Positions 43,509-55,032 are shown, numbered from the stretch's first letter. The stretch: DNA of 64,000 nucleotides from Hemerocallis citrina (GCA_017893485.1 CM030362.1:258916244-258980243), one strand, 5' to 3'. Notes: generated from the sequence alone by a model not told the origin. Numbers and translations: made by a program.

Positions 43509-44462
43509 CAGCCTCCGTCAAAGCAAATACTCGCCCTGACTGGTACGGCCTCTTCCCAGACTGCTGCATTGGTGCATTGCAATTACTGTTCCGTGGCTTA
43601 GAGCATTGAGACATGAAATGTCCCGTCTCACCACAGTTGAAGCAAGTCACCGCAGGAGGTCTCACCACATTGTTTCCAGGTCCTCCAGCTACACTGATAG
43701 CGTTCGCCCCTGTCGGTTTGAACCTTTGTGCAGATGGTTGCCCCTTGAAACTTCCAGAATTGGCGGGCCTCTTATCAGTCTGCCAGTTGTTCCTCCGGTT
43801 CTGAACAACATGGAACTGCTCCATATCCGCCTCCGTCGCTGCCGCCCTCTTGACCAGCTTGTCAAATCGCCTGATACCAAGAGGTATCATCCAGGATCTC
43901 AAGCTTGGCCTCAGTCCATGCTCGAACTTGCGAGCCTTCTTCGCCTCATCTATCACCAGTTCTGGAGCATACCTGGAGAGCTGAGTAAACTTAGTCTCAT
44001 ACTCCCTCACTGACATGCTGCCTTGCTGAAGTGACAGAAACTCCATGGCCTTCTTCTCCTGAACATCGGAGGGGAAATAGTGGCTGCAGAACTCTTCCAG
44101 AAATTCCTCCCAGCCGAGCAGCAAGCCTCCCATAGTCCTCTTCATCGACTGCCACCAAACAGCCGCATCCTTCTCCAATTGCAAAGTCGCCAACTTGACC
44201 TTGCTGCCCTCCGGTGTCTCCAACACCTCAAAGATCGTCTCCACTTGCCGAATCCAGTTGTCAGCCGCATCTGGGTCTGACTTTCCTCGAACACTGGTGG
44301 TTTCATTCTCTTGAACGATTCCACTAGCTTAATTGCCTCAGGCACTGGATTCATCGGCCCCCTTCCTTGGTTTGCAGCTACAGCATTCAGCGTCTGGTAG
44401 ACCCTAGCAAGCTCAGTCTCCAGATCCAAACCTTCCCCATTCCTAGCTCCCCTTCTCGACAT
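43459..44462 (-). pseudogene. Tekay-like gag with zinc knuckle
   Basis: ATG at 44460-44462 (MSRRGARNGEGLDLETELAR). A frame change near 44270 splits it. The main part (44244-43459) shows the retrotransposon gag core (AAVWWQSMKR, FLEEFCSHYFPSDVQEKKAM, FLSLQQGSMSVREYETKFTQ) and the CCHC knuckle CFNCGETGHFMSQC. This protein packages the element RNA in intact relatives. Confidence 0.88.
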
Positions 44463-44604
44463 ATTCTGATGTAAAAATCCATTAAATTCGAAGTATAAGA
44501 CAAGAATTTAAACCAACTTGCATTTCATTGAATTCCAAACTTTATACATTCGAATTAAAACATTTCTTAACATCAGAACGGAAGAAAACAGAAGCTACAA
44601 CAAT

Positions 44605-44856
44605 CTAACTCCTACGGGTCCTCTTCGCTGCTCGAAGTTCTTCCCGTAGTTCCTCAACTTCATCCTTCAGCACATCCGCCAAGTTCTTCCTCTTTTCAAG
44701 TTTCCATACCCGGTGACTGAGAACTGAAAAGTCGTCCTTTCGCTTTGCCAGCTGAGCCTCTAACAATCCGACTTTCTCTCGCTGCGTCTCAACCTGCCTC
44801 TGAAGAGAAACCACAAGCCAATCATCGCCTCCAGCAGGGTCGAAGTGATCAGCCAT
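44605..44856 (-). CDS. Small coiled-coil ORF upstream of Tekay-like gag
   Basis: ATG at 44856 (MADHFDPAGGDDWLVVSLQR), 83 codons, stop at 44605. It has a helical, charged body with heptad spacing (VSLQRQVETQREKVGLLEAQ; LADVLKDEVEELREELRAAK) and a basic end KRTRRS. It lies between the primer site (45012) and gag (44462), 140 nt ahead of the gag ATG, and is uninterrupted although gag and pol are broken. I do not recognise the family. It could be an accessory leader protein of this retroelement group or chance. Confidence 0.5.
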   Translation of the reverse strand: MADHFDPAGGDDWLVVSLQRQVETQREKVGLLEAQLAKRKDDFSVLSHRVWKLEKRKNLADVLKDEVEELREELRAAKRTRRS

Positions 44857-45011
44857 CTTAGAAATAGAGAGGAAGAAGCATGAGTCATAGAGCAACACAA
44901 ATGTAAGTCACTTACATTTAAATCTCTAGACTCAAACACACACTCTAATGTCCACTTCTAGGGTGTCATTCCTTATAAATTTGTACCAATGTAGAAAGTG
45001 TAGAAAGCGTG

Positions 45012-45023
45012 GCTCTGATACCA
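45012..45023 (-). other. Primer-binding site of the Tekay-like element (tRNA-iMet)
   Basis: The minus strand reads TGGTATCAGAGC, the complement of the initiator methionine tRNA 3' end, 3 bp inside the LTR edge. Confidence 0.92.
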
Positions 45024-45026
45024 CTC

Positions 45027-48000
45027 TGTAACGCCCCGAATCCCAAATCACTGAATTCGAGATGTTCTACAGGATCTTTTCGCTTTCTTTGAGTACAATT
45101 TTACAAGGAAATTCAAACTTCTCATCATACATCAGAGTTTACATCAATATTACACTTTTCATTTGCACAGCGGAAGTAAAATATACAACATTTGAATAAA
45201 TATACAACAACATGGTAACATCTCTATGCATCCATTCCTCTTTAACCTTTAACATGCCATTTACCTGCATATAAGACTGTGGGTACGTCAGTTTATTCAA
45301 CCGACGATCATTATACACGACCATCCTCTCTATGCCGGAAATAGTATAACTTAATTTTCCATATTTAACAAACACAAACTTGTCACATTTCAGATAAAAG
45401 GGACTATCCTATTGATGTCGTGTTGTGATTGTGCACTTAATCCTTAATGCAGTTACTTATGTTATATGACACTAATGCACACTTGTTCGGAGTCTATGCA
45501 TCTCATACTACATAGGTCCGAGGGCAAGCCTCTTAATCGTTCTTCATCTTGTAGGGTTCAATCCCTCGCCATGACTTAATCTACTACTGTAACTACGGTA
45601 GTGTCTTAGATGATCTATGAGTGCAAGCATGTGTACAGAAACTGGAGGGGAATCCCACGTCATGTCACGACGCATTGTGAAGAACCTATGGACAATTCAG
45701 CCTCCTTCATGGCACACGATCCTCATGCAGTCACCAAACATCCCACAAGTGTCACCACAGGGATGGTATCCTAGAACAGTATCCACGTCACGACGCATCG
45801 TGAAGAACCTGTGAAATACTTTCCGCCGCCACGGCACCCTGGAGCCGTATCCACGTCATGTCACGACTCATCGTGAAGAACCTGTGAAATACCCTCCACC
45901 GCAATCCGATGGCTCTCACTCGTGTTTTTCTCCTACTTTCATCACGTCTCCATTATGTGCTAATCCTTAGTTTTTTATTAGAATCATGAACCAAATCAAA
46001 GCTCTAGAGTTAGCCTCTCCACCAAACCGGACTTATTCATTCATTTCAACATGACCAACCTTGGTCTTTCTTTTCAATATTCATCTCAATTTCTTTTTCA
46101 ACTGCCGGGGGAGACTTAGCTACTCTTTCATTTCAATTCCAATTTACAAATTCTAACATAATCTGAGCATTCCCAGCTCTTGAGTTCATTTTTCATATTC
46201 ATGATCTTAGCTTTCATATTCATGTAATTCTCAATTCGTATCTATGATTCATCTCATGTAAATTTCTCAATTCAACTATGATTCATTTCATATAAATTCA
46301 TACAGCAATAAGAAGTTCATCAACATAAACCATAAAGTTCACAGCTCTTCAGAATAAACAGAATAATGTCCTCTGACATAACAAAACACTCTGGACAGTC
46401 GACTTGGATCTCTTCCAGTCGACTTGTTCAGTCAATTCAAGTATTCACAATTACTCGGGAGAGTCGACTGCTGCACATGGCAGTCGGCTGTTCCGCAGTG
46501 TTTTCAAATTCAAATATCACCCACAGGGCAGTCGACTGTTGTCAACACAGTCGCCTGGTCTGCATAGTTCAAAATGTAGATTCTCAGGTTTTATACAGTC
46601 GACTGCTGCACACCTTCAGTCGACTGAGCAGTTTAAACATCTCAAATTAATGAATCATTCTTTCATTCTATTTACACATCATACTTTGCCTCGCTATTCT
46701 TTAACAAGAATAATTCACATTTCATTGTTCACTTTATTCTCAGAATGAGAAGTACTAACGAATATTCACAGTTCATATTTTCATACATTTATAATGTCAC
46801 TTTACTATATTAATCTTCTTATTTCTAGTTCTTTTGCAAGGTATAATTTCCCAAAAATACACATATCAAAATCATAGTTCTGATTACGCCTTTTATTATC
46901 AAATCACATTTTATTCCATGCAACAATTCCCAAATTATCTTTATAAAGTTTCATGTATTTCCAAAATAGTAGAACATTCGAGTTTATAAAATGTATCAGT
47001 ACCAGTCGACTTATACCATAGTAAGTCGACTGTACAGGGGGGAAACATCCATGATTTTAAGTAAATAATTTAAGCAAGAAGTCGACTTATAACAGCATCA
47101 GTCGACTTAAAGGAGCATATAAGTCGACTTACAAGGTCCTAAGTCGACTTACCCGAAAGATTCCTTCTCGACAATTCTCAACAATTAATGCCACAAATTT
47201 CTTTATTAGCCAAGTTCACATTCATAGTTATAATTAATCCATACCAACTTAGATTTTCACTGATCAAATCACATATAACTGCATACTCACATTCCAATCA
47301 ATTTATGAATCAATTTTCCAATTAGAAGTGTACTCTTATTAGTATTTTTCATGCATCATTCTCAATATGATACTAGCATCAATAATAAGGAAAATCAACC
47401 CACTGTCATTCATTCATTTAGCAAGCATTTCTACTTTAGAAATATGGAGAATTCTACCCACCTTGTATGGAGAGAAAAACCACACAAAAGCAACACTTCC
47501 TTGCAACAAGATGCACCTCCTCCTAGATTGATGCGCACACAAGCTCCTCAACACCACCGAAAGCTCCTAGCCGGCCCTTCTCCTCCTTGGACAAATGCAA
47601 GCAATCCCACACAATTCTCTCAATCTTTTATCTCACAACTACTACTAATTAGACTATAGATTTGGGAAATATAATTGCATATGAATATAGCCATGGGAGG
47701 GAGGTATTTATACTAAAAATGAAGTAGAATGGAGGGCTAGGATTAGTTGGTTGGTTATAAGATGGAAGGCTAGGATGAGAGTAGAAGTTACCACAACTAC
47801 CCACATTCACATAACTACCTCCATGAACACCATGACCAAATTCAAAAACTCCCTCCAAAAGAGATGCAATCCGGCCATAGGAAGAAGTGTGCATTGCACG
47901 TGTACATGTAGTGCACGTGCATGCAACTAGGCCCAAAAATTGTGCATTTGGTTTTTATAAAAAAGTAAAATAGACCTTTTTTAAATAAATTAATCCATGG

Positions 48001-48264
48001 GCTTAGTTTATGGGCCAAAATAGTTATTTTAAAATAAAATAAATAAAATACAATTTGGGATTTAAGAAAAGGCTTTAAAAATAATGCTTTCTATTCATTT
48101 AAAGAAAAAGCTTTTGTATAAAAATAGTTTGAAAACATATATTTAAATATTCATACACGTCACAATAAAATAATTATAAGATTTAATTCAACCAAAATAT
48201 TGCACGTGCACACTACGTGCAAAATAAATAATTTTTCATATATTTGGAAAATCAGGGTATTACA
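45027..48264 (-). repeat. 5' LTR of the Tekay-like element (3.2 kb)
   Basis: Edges TGTAACGCCCC (45027) and GGGTATTACA (48264). Long LTRs of this kind are usual for Tekay/Del. It contains ~70-bp repeats with CGTGAAGAACCTGTGAAATA (45654-45900) and a cluster of AGTCGACT palindromes (46397-47149). No credible gene; ORFs at 46366-46748 and 47351-47659 lie in non-coding LTR sequence. Confidence 0.9.
46397..47149. promoter_or_regulatory. Array of 12 AGTCGACT palindromes
   Basis: Perfect AGTCGACT starts at 46397, 46417, 46462, 46530, 46597, 46618, 47004, 47024, 47080, 47100, 47122 and 47142. Start-to-start gaps of 20-22 bp recur six times. Decayed copies (AGTCGGCT, AGTCGCCT) lie between. An 8-bp palindrome repeated on a two-helical-turn spacing suggests binding sites for a dimeric protein or a repeat-derived regulatory cluster within the LTR. 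Confidence 0.75.
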
Positions 48265-48894
48265 ATATGTCTCGAACTGAGGCGGACGGAAATTGCGGGG
48301 TATCTCCGCCTGTAGGATGAGGGCGGAGAAAGGAGGGCGAACCGGCCTGTACCCCTGAGCCGTCCTTGGGTCGTCGTTGCCAAAGTGGTCGAGGTGCTCC
48401 TCCATTTCTTGGAGGCACTTCAAAATGTCGCCATCATACTCTGGGGGGATTGTTGAGGGGCGAGACATGCTAGCCTCGGCCTCCAACCGTGTGTGGGAAC
48501 GGCGGGGGTTCTCATCGACGCAGACCCCTCGGATGGCCCCCAAGATTTCCCTGCGGAAGTCTTGGAACTCCTGGTGGGTAACCGGGGCCCGCTCGGCCCG
48601 GTTTGGTTGAGCGGGCTGTTGTCGACCGACACGGCTGAGCGCCGGTTCCCGCCCTTGGGACGGAGGTTTTGGGTGGTTTGGAGCCGAGTTGGAAGCGGCT
48701 CCTCCCCTGCTGCGGCTAGCCTGCCGGTTCACGATCACCCCCCGTAGGTCGGGTGGGATCGGACGGGAGGCATTCGGCTGGGGCCCGTGGCTGATCCCTC
48801 TGTTGTTCGATCCGTGAGCATTGGCAGCGATACCTTGTGGAGGCACGTCCTGCCGACGTGCGGAGGTAACAGTTTTCGCGGCCTTGGGCGCCAT
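48265..48894 (-). pseudogene. E2 gag, N-terminal part only
   Basis: ATG at 48892-48894 (MAPKAAKTVTSARRQDVPPQ). A Pro/Arg/Ser-rich first half, then VTHQEFQDFRREILGAIRGV and ILKCLQEMEEHLDHFGNDDP, ends at NFRPPQFETY where the nested LTR begins. The rest of gag was lost together with the 3' half of the nested element. Confidence 0.85.
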
Positions 48895-48910
48895 GTGAGC
48901 TCGGGTTGAC

Positions 48911-49028
48911 GGGGGTACCGTCGGAGGCAGAGCTTGTGTCGGCGTCTACAGGGGTACCGTTGGCGGTAGAGCTTGGGTTGGCGTCTACAGGGGTACCGTT
49001 GGCGGCAGAGCTCGGTTTGGCATCTACG
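48911..49028. repeat. 39-bp tandem repeats in the E2 leader (3 copies)
   Basis: GGGGTACCGT starts at 48912, 48951 and 48990, each followed by GGCAGAGCT/GTAGAGCTT and GGCGTCTACA. Between the primer site and gag. Confidence 0.92.
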
Positions 49029-49041
49029 ATAGATAGTTTTC

Positions 49042-49058
49042 CACAGACGGCGCCATCC
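49042..49058 (-). other. Primer-binding site of E2
   Basis: Directly inside the 5' LTR the minus strand reads GGATGGCGCCGTCTGTGG. TGGCGCCGT fits the tRNA-Asp 3' end complement; beyond that the match weakens. Confidence 0.65.
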
Positions 49059-49644
49059 TGATGCGGTTTGTTTTTGGGAGGCGTGTGGATGCACCAAGCG
49101 TGAGTTCTTACTCGATTTGTATTGATAGAGGAAACTCCTATGCAGACGGCCCTCGACTAGACGAATGGTACTGAGGTAGGTGGTAGTGAGGTGGAGGCTG
49201 ATGCTCGGCTCGGATCTTTGAGGCTCGGATCCGATGGTCTCGTGTACCTGCAAACGGTCTCGGAACACTGGGGTTGGTCCCGGTGGCAGACCCTCCGACG
49301 ATCTAGTCAGTCACTAAGAGAGAGTAACAGTAACTAGGGTTTTGATGGGAAAAGATTGATTACCTTGAGAAGGAGTAGGGGTCCGGTATTTATAGAAGAT
49401 GCCAACCGGGTCTGGACCCGTTTGGGGCCGGGTCTGGACCCGGTTGCCCGTGAAGCTGAAGCGGTGGAAATCCGGACGGTTTAGGGCTGACGTGGCAGAT
49501 GTCCGGGCGGTTTTCGGGCTGACGTGGTAGCGGCCCGGGTGATTTTCCAATGCTGACGTGGCGGATCCGGAGGATCAGGAGGTGCGCGCATCCTGGAGGG
49601 ATCCTGTGGCCCAGGACGGGCCACGTCATTCCTAACCCATATCA
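49059..49644 (-). repeat. 5' LTR of E2
   Basis: 586 bp, TGATGCGG...CCCATATCA, paired with 30611-31197. TATA box at 49387-49395 (minus), leader hairpin at 49266-49285. GTAAC duplication at 49645-49649. Confidence 0.95.
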
Positions 49645-49939
49645 GTAACTATGTTTAATGCTAACATTAGTTATGCTGAATTATTAAACTAAGTGACTAA
49701 TCTCACAGTCCCACTAATCTCACATTCATACGGAGGGCTTTAAGTATGCCGAATCATGAATATGATTGTCTCGGCATAGAAAACCAAACCTGAATCCTTC
49801 GTGCTAATGAGTAATTATGGAACTTGTAGGTTTTAAAATAATTCAACTTTTAATTTTGGGAGAATTACACTAACCCTGTCAAATTTTCACGTTTTAGGAG
49901 GGTGAAATGGTCACTTTTAAAAGGCAATGAGAGGTACCT

Positions 49940-50605
49940 GCTGAAGCATGAAAACTCAGGAAGGTTTTAGTAAATTTCACCATTTTTTTTTTGAATTATT
50001 TCGATTTATGCCACTTTTCAAAATGCTTGCAGAAATAATACAATTGTCAAACTATTTGTAGGCCTGGACAAAAGCTGGACACATCAGCAAGGCTCGCATT
50101 ACCCAATTGCGCTCTAGCCTCTTTCAAGCCTGCAGTACGTAAATAGATTATGTCTATTCACACATGCATTTGAAATAGATTTTAGTCTTTAGAGTGACCA
50201 TAGTGTCTTCAAAATTTAATTTTTCATGAATATACATAATCTCTATTTTGATTTAGATATATATGTTGCTTAATAATTATGACCAATAAGCATGAAAACT
50301 CAGGAAGATTTTAGTAAAATTCACTCTTTAATTTTAAAATTTTTTTTAAAATTTATTTCACTTTTTCAAAGTACTTGCATAAATTGCACGATTGCCAAAC
50401 TATTTGTAGGCAGGACAAAAGTTGGCCACATCAGCAAGGCTCACAGTTCCCAACAGCGCTCTAGCCTCTTTTGAGCCCGCAGTTGGGAAATAGATTATGT
50501 CTTTGGAGTGACCATGGTGTCTTCAAAATTTAACTTTTCATGAATAGACATAATCTCTGTCTGTTTTGATTTTGATATATGTTGCTTGATAATTTTTATT
50601 AGAAT
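49940..50605. repeat. Diverged ~340-bp direct duplication
   Basis: AGCATGAAAACTCAGGAAG begins near 49944 and 50289. Both copies continue through CAAACTATTTGTAGGC, ACATCAGCAAGGCTC, GCGCTCTAGCCTCTTT, AGATTATGTCT and GTGTCTTCAAAATTTAA. Non-coding. Confidence 0.85.
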
Positions 50606-50677
50606 TGTTTTTTCAGTTTTTATATGATTTTTTCGTCTATTCTTAATTTGTTTGTGTCCGAGTATTTTTCTACTTTT

Positions 50678-50932
50678 TTATGATAATATGGTCAAGCTTT
50701 GAGATTCGGGATCGAATGTAAACCTAATAATGTAGGGTTTCAGATCAGAAGAAGGGGGATCGTCAGGTGTGAGATTGGAACAAAAGATTTGGAGGATAAG
50801 ATCACATTGTTGGCTTTCAACGTCTTCGCTTTGGAGCATATCAAAGTCTCCGACTTTGGCAATGACTAGTTTCCCCTCTCCCTCTCTTTTGACACGAATT
50901 TTGATGAATTTGGATTCACAATTGTCAATCAA
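50678..50932 (-). pseudogene. Unrecognised ORF fragment
   Basis: The minus strand is open for 84 codons: (no ATG) IDNCESKFIKIRVKREGEGK ... VGDFDMLQSEDVESQQCDLI ... DLKPYIIRFTFDPESQSLTI. The composition is protein-like, not repeat-like, and clearly different from the A+T-rich flanks. It could be an exon relic of a host gene. No family recognised, and there is no start codon. Confidence 0.35.
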
Positions 50933-50939
50933 TTTTTTT

Positions 50940-52400
50940 TATAAAAATTTCTGATCAATAGTTTGATTAGTTCTTGAAATTGGGGTGTGTTTATTAGATT
51001 TTTTTTTTGTTTTTGTTTTTGTACATTATAGTTTGATTAGTTCTTCAATTTGGGATATGTTTATTACGTGGCCTATAGTTGCTGTCGACTTCGAGGTCCA
51101 ATGTGGGTCTCAACTAATCGTCGGATGTAGATCCGGGTGTTGTGGGGTCTGAGCCAAAGGCAATTGAGTTTCGTTCGACAGAGGATGTGGAGAAGATGGA
51201 AAAACAAGAATGGCTATAAGGTGATTGATCAATTGCTTACTATTAATGCACACTATTTTTGTAGTTTTATTCTCCTGATTAACTCAAAGTTTTGATTTTA
51301 GACTACAAAAGTAGTTTTTTGTAATTTGGTATGTTACTGCATTAGACAACTAATTTGCTCGAAATTTTTTCACTCTGAATCCATGACATGGTATAAGACT
51401 AATGTTCGTCACACAATAAAAATTGCAATATTACAAGAAAACACCATAGACTTGCATATTCTATTCCTTTTAGTTTGTTATTTGGTGCTTTGGATAATTT
51501 GTCCAAATTGGGTCTTCATGAATGTATTTGCTATTTTCAAGGCAACAGTTAGAAAATGATATATTAGACAAGTGTGAAGGTAAATAGTTGTATTTTGATT
51601 TTTGAATTTATGTTCAATTTGATCATTCTTTCTCCTGGGAAAGTGTGAGACTATAAGTACTACTTGAGTCCACCTTTTGCATTGCTTCACAAAGTTTGAG
51701 GAATGAAATATGATGCTTTTATGCAAACTGACTTGCATATAATAGCTTTTTCTTTTAATAGTTATATGTTTTCATTTGGACTTTTGCATTCTAAAAAATT
51801 ATTATCCGAATTCTCAATTACAAAGAATGACGGATTGTGGAGGATGGTAAAAAGCATGAAAGTTGAATAGTTTGGTCCATTTTATCATTATTATATTTTA
51901 TTATTTTATTTCCTTAGGGGGCGTTTAATACACGAATTGGAAGATTCTCGGGAACGAGATGATTCCCAGGAATGTGATGGTGGCAATGAAGATTCCCTAG
52001 AATGTTGTATTATCGCTTCCGTATAATACATTGCATTCATGGGAATCAGTTATTATTATTTTTTTTTTATTCTAGTTTTTTGGGTTATGTTATTGTTTAT
52101 TATGAAAATCTCATGAGAATCCTAAAATCTCTTGGTTGTACAGAGAAATATTTTTTTATTCTAGTTTTTTGTGTTATTTTATTATTTGTTATGAAAATTC
52201 CATGAGAATCCTCAAATCTCATGGTTTTTTTTTTGGAGGGGGGGGGGGGGGGGGGTGGAAATCCTTCCCAACAACGAATTTTGTTTCCCTTGGAAATCCA
52301 TCATTTCTTTCAAAACTATATTTACCGCCTACCAAACAAGGTAATCTAAAAAAAAATATGGTATTATCTTACACATTCCTACGTACCAAACGCCCCCTTA
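50940..52400. other. A+T-rich sequence with exon-like scraps
   Basis: At 51125-51220 a plus-strand piece reads PKAIEFRSTEDVEKMEKQEW. The remainder is A/T-rich with a poly-G run of 18 at 52238-52255. Internal similarity exists between 52080-52225 copies of TTTTATTCTAGTTTTTTG and CATGAGAATCCT. No complete gene. Confidence 0.5.
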
Positions 52401-52424
52401 GTGTAGAAGGGAGCATATGAGTGA

Positions 52425-52786
52425 ATATATAAGAAAGCTAAGGACTTACTTCAAATGATTGATGAAAAGAAAAGATGAAAATTTGATGAAGCAAGAGAAG
52501 CTTCGGAATATGCTGGAATCAGAAAGAAAACAACATGCCGATGGTGGTATCTATTCTACATCTTTTATTTTGTTTGGAAAGTTTTGGTGAATTGTAGTAT
52601 TATTTGTGTGTTTTATGGTTTGATCATTATATAGAGGCTCAACTAAAGAGTAATATAGAACAGTTGGAGGCAAATATTGAGGAACTTTCCAGACAGTATG
52701 AGTATTTGCAAGAAAGCTTTAGAATGGAGGAATCTGACAAGATTGTACAAGCGATTTTTGAAAATACATCTTTCTTGGTATCTTGA
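52425..52786 (+). pseudogene. Coiled-coil gene fragment, two exon-like pieces
   Basis: The first piece reads KDENLMKQEKLRNMLESERK (about 52465-52540) with a stop just upstream. After an intron-like A/T-rich gap, the second piece (52633-52786) reads AQLKSNIEQLEANIEELSRQ and YEYLQESFRMEESDKIVQ before TGA. Both are helical and charged. They look like exons of a host gene with the start missing. They lie upstream of a Helitron 3' end, and Helitrons are known to carry gene pieces. Family not recognised. Confidence 0.4.
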
Positions 52787-53281
52787 AATTTAGGGATCTA
52801 GGGTTTAAATGTCTTGGTGTTGTAATTTATTGAAGAGTTATAGATATCGAGAATTTTGGAATTTCCTTTCAATTGAATTGAAAATATAGAATGATGTTGG
52901 TTTCAAAATTAGAATTGGTTAATTTATATATATTTGTCATCTTTTGATATATCTAATTTTCAATTATTGTTTCCTCCATGTATTTCAGATGTTGATTAAA
53001 TTTGATTTGAGAGAGAATGCGGTTAAGAAACACGGGTTGATAAGAAGATAGCATAGTACATTAAGGAGTCCAATAAATGCCACGCCCCACTTTGGTAATT
53101 ATTAACTTTTTTTCCTTTATTTCAATTGAATAGAAATATAAAATGATGTTGGTTGGTTTGAAAATGTTAATTAGTTAAACTGTAGGTTTGTCATATTTTG
53201 ATTATATTGTAATTGAAATAAGGGGCATCTCTAAATTTTTAAGTTTCATATAATTTTATGAGTCCTTCAAATTTATTTTAG

Positions 53282-53311
53282 TCTGTGCAATTTGCACAGA
53301 ATAACACTAGT
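53282..53311 (+). mobile_element. Helitron 3' terminus (element D)
   Basis: The perfect palindrome CTGTGCAATTTGCACAG (53283-53299) is followed after 7 nt by CTAG (53307-53310) and T. Hairpin, short spacer and CTRR-T are the Helitron 3' end signature. I could not find the 5' TC end, so the body (leftwards) is undefined. Confidence 0.65.
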
Positions 53312-54554
53312 AAAAGATATGCTATTTTGCAACAGTAACTGTAAGATAACGATACTCGAATGCTCTCTCTATATATTTCTTTTAAGCAAATCTGTTTGGC
53401 ACAGAGACCTTAGTAGTGTCCATGTGAACTTTCCAAAAGGTTCACAAGGCCACGTGAGCTTCATATCATGAATTCAATTAGGCAAAGGTTTGATGGAATA
53501 ATCTTATTCAAGGTGTAATAGCCGTATGGTCATAGCCATGGACTCAAATGATTAATACTATTTGTATTATTTTAATGAGGGAGTTGAGATTTATAACTAA
53601 ATAAATTGTACAATACATGTTCAAACTAAATTTAATAAATATATACGTGCATCATACATGCAACCTAAATCAAAATATTCAAATACCCCTACGTCTATTT
53701 CTCTCCCTCATGCCTCCGCATCTATTCATCTTCATCATTGTTTTTCACCTCCTCTTTTGCACTGCTGGTCCTCTCTCTCTCCCCGCCGCTCTGTCGCCCC
53801 AATCATATAGCCGCCCCGTCACCCCGTAGCCTCTGACGCGCCCTATAGCCCCAGTCGTACCCTGTAGCCCTTTGAAATCCGTGTCGGGGCTTTGAGATCC
53901 GCGCACCATGAACTGGATCGCGATCGAGCCCATCATCGGCGGCCGCCCTGCCTCCGTTGAATCTCACCCCCACCAGTTTTGAACCTCTGGTGGTGGCGGC
54001 GGAGACGAGGACAGATTGGATCTATTTGCTTTCGCTCGGAGATCCGATGGCAGCATGCCGATCTCGAACATATCCGATGGTGGTAAGCTCACTGTAGCCA
54101 TTCTTGGTTTAGTAGTTGCAATATCGGGGTTTGGTTTTTGAATTTTTGTAAAAGAAAAAATTAATTTTTGATTATTTAAGAATTGCGTATGATGAATTAA
54201 TATTCTGAAGTTTAGGGGTTTTGGGGGGAAATTTATGAAAAAGATTAAATTTTTGAATAAATTGAAATGATTTTTGAGAGATTTTTATGTTGCAGAGTCG
54301 ATTAGACTAAAGAGGAAATAACTTGGAACGACGAGAACTGGAAGGGGAACGGAGGGTCTATTTGATGCTGAGACTAGAAAACATGATTATGATTGTTAAT
54401 ATCTTTATAAGGTTAAAAGTTTAGACATTTTTTGATACTTTGCTGCTCTTTATTTGTTTAAGGTATTTTGGGCTAATTCCAATTAGAGGAAGTTTTACTG
54501 TTTCAGAGTTTCCAAGATGAGTAAACATGCATGTGAAAGTATTCAATCCTACCA
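53312..54554. other. Spacer with C/T-rich leader-like stretch
   Basis: At 53690-53960 there is a C/T-rich stretch with CGCCCC/GTAGCC phrases, and at 53990-54110 a G-rich exon-like stretch. Repeated attempts to read these as a gene give short frames only. Probably debris. Confidence 0.4.
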
Positions 54555-54941
54555 TCTATATAATAAAATACAAAAAAAGCTATCAAGTGGCTCTCCTTCA
54601 ATAGGCTTGAAATCAATGGTCTAGATATAACATCACAAAACATATTTTTCCGCCCAAAAGTCCCCCCCCCCTCCCAAAACTCAAATTCAAATCCCCCAAA
54701 ACTCAAATTCAAATCCCCCAAAACAACTCCTTTATTTATTTACTAGATTTGCCCATGGTCACGTGCCTATGGCACGTCTTCAGAACGATACAGTATATGA
54801 AAAGTCTTGTAAACAGTAAATCAACAATTATGCAGCTAAAGTTTGAATAGTATGACAATAATTAGTTGTAAATAAAAGTCCATGTTTTCATTAGTATATG
54901 GTGAAAAATAATTATAGACTGGGGTATAAAAGTCCATGTTT

Positions 54942-55030
<89 letters not shown>

Positions 55031-55032
<2 letters not shown>

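Larger units (their letters stand above)
41907..48264 (-). mobile_element. Truncated Tekay-like Ty3/Gypsy element nested in E2 gag
   Basis: Its 5' LTR (45027-48264) ends exactly at GTATTACA, next to E2 gag codons. The primer site, upstream ORF, gag, protease, RT and the start of RNase H follow leftwards. At about 41907 its RNase H ([10 protein letters not shown]) runs directly into E2 protease sequence. Integrase, 3' LTR and the middle of E2 gag are lost together, so a deletion joined the two elements after nesting. LTR start TGTAATACCCTGA, iMet primer site and [11 protein letters not shown] in RT suggest the Tekay/Del chromovirus group. The diagnostic chromodomain would be in the lost part. 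Confidence 0.85.
30611..49644 (-). mobile_element. Ty3/Gypsy LTR retrotransposon E2, Tat lineage, with nested Tekay-like element (19.0 kb)
   Basis: LTRs at 30611-31197 and 49059-49644 are flanked by the perfect duplication GTAAC (30606-30610 and 49645-49649). Minus-strand order: gag start (48894), then the nested element replaces the middle of gag, then protease, RT, RNase H, second RNase H and a truncated integrase (38560). Between 31198 and 38500 lie four tandem arrays and a plus-strand antisense gene matching that of E1. The hand count of LTR differences is about 36 in ~586 positions, fewer than for E1. Confidence 0.93.
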
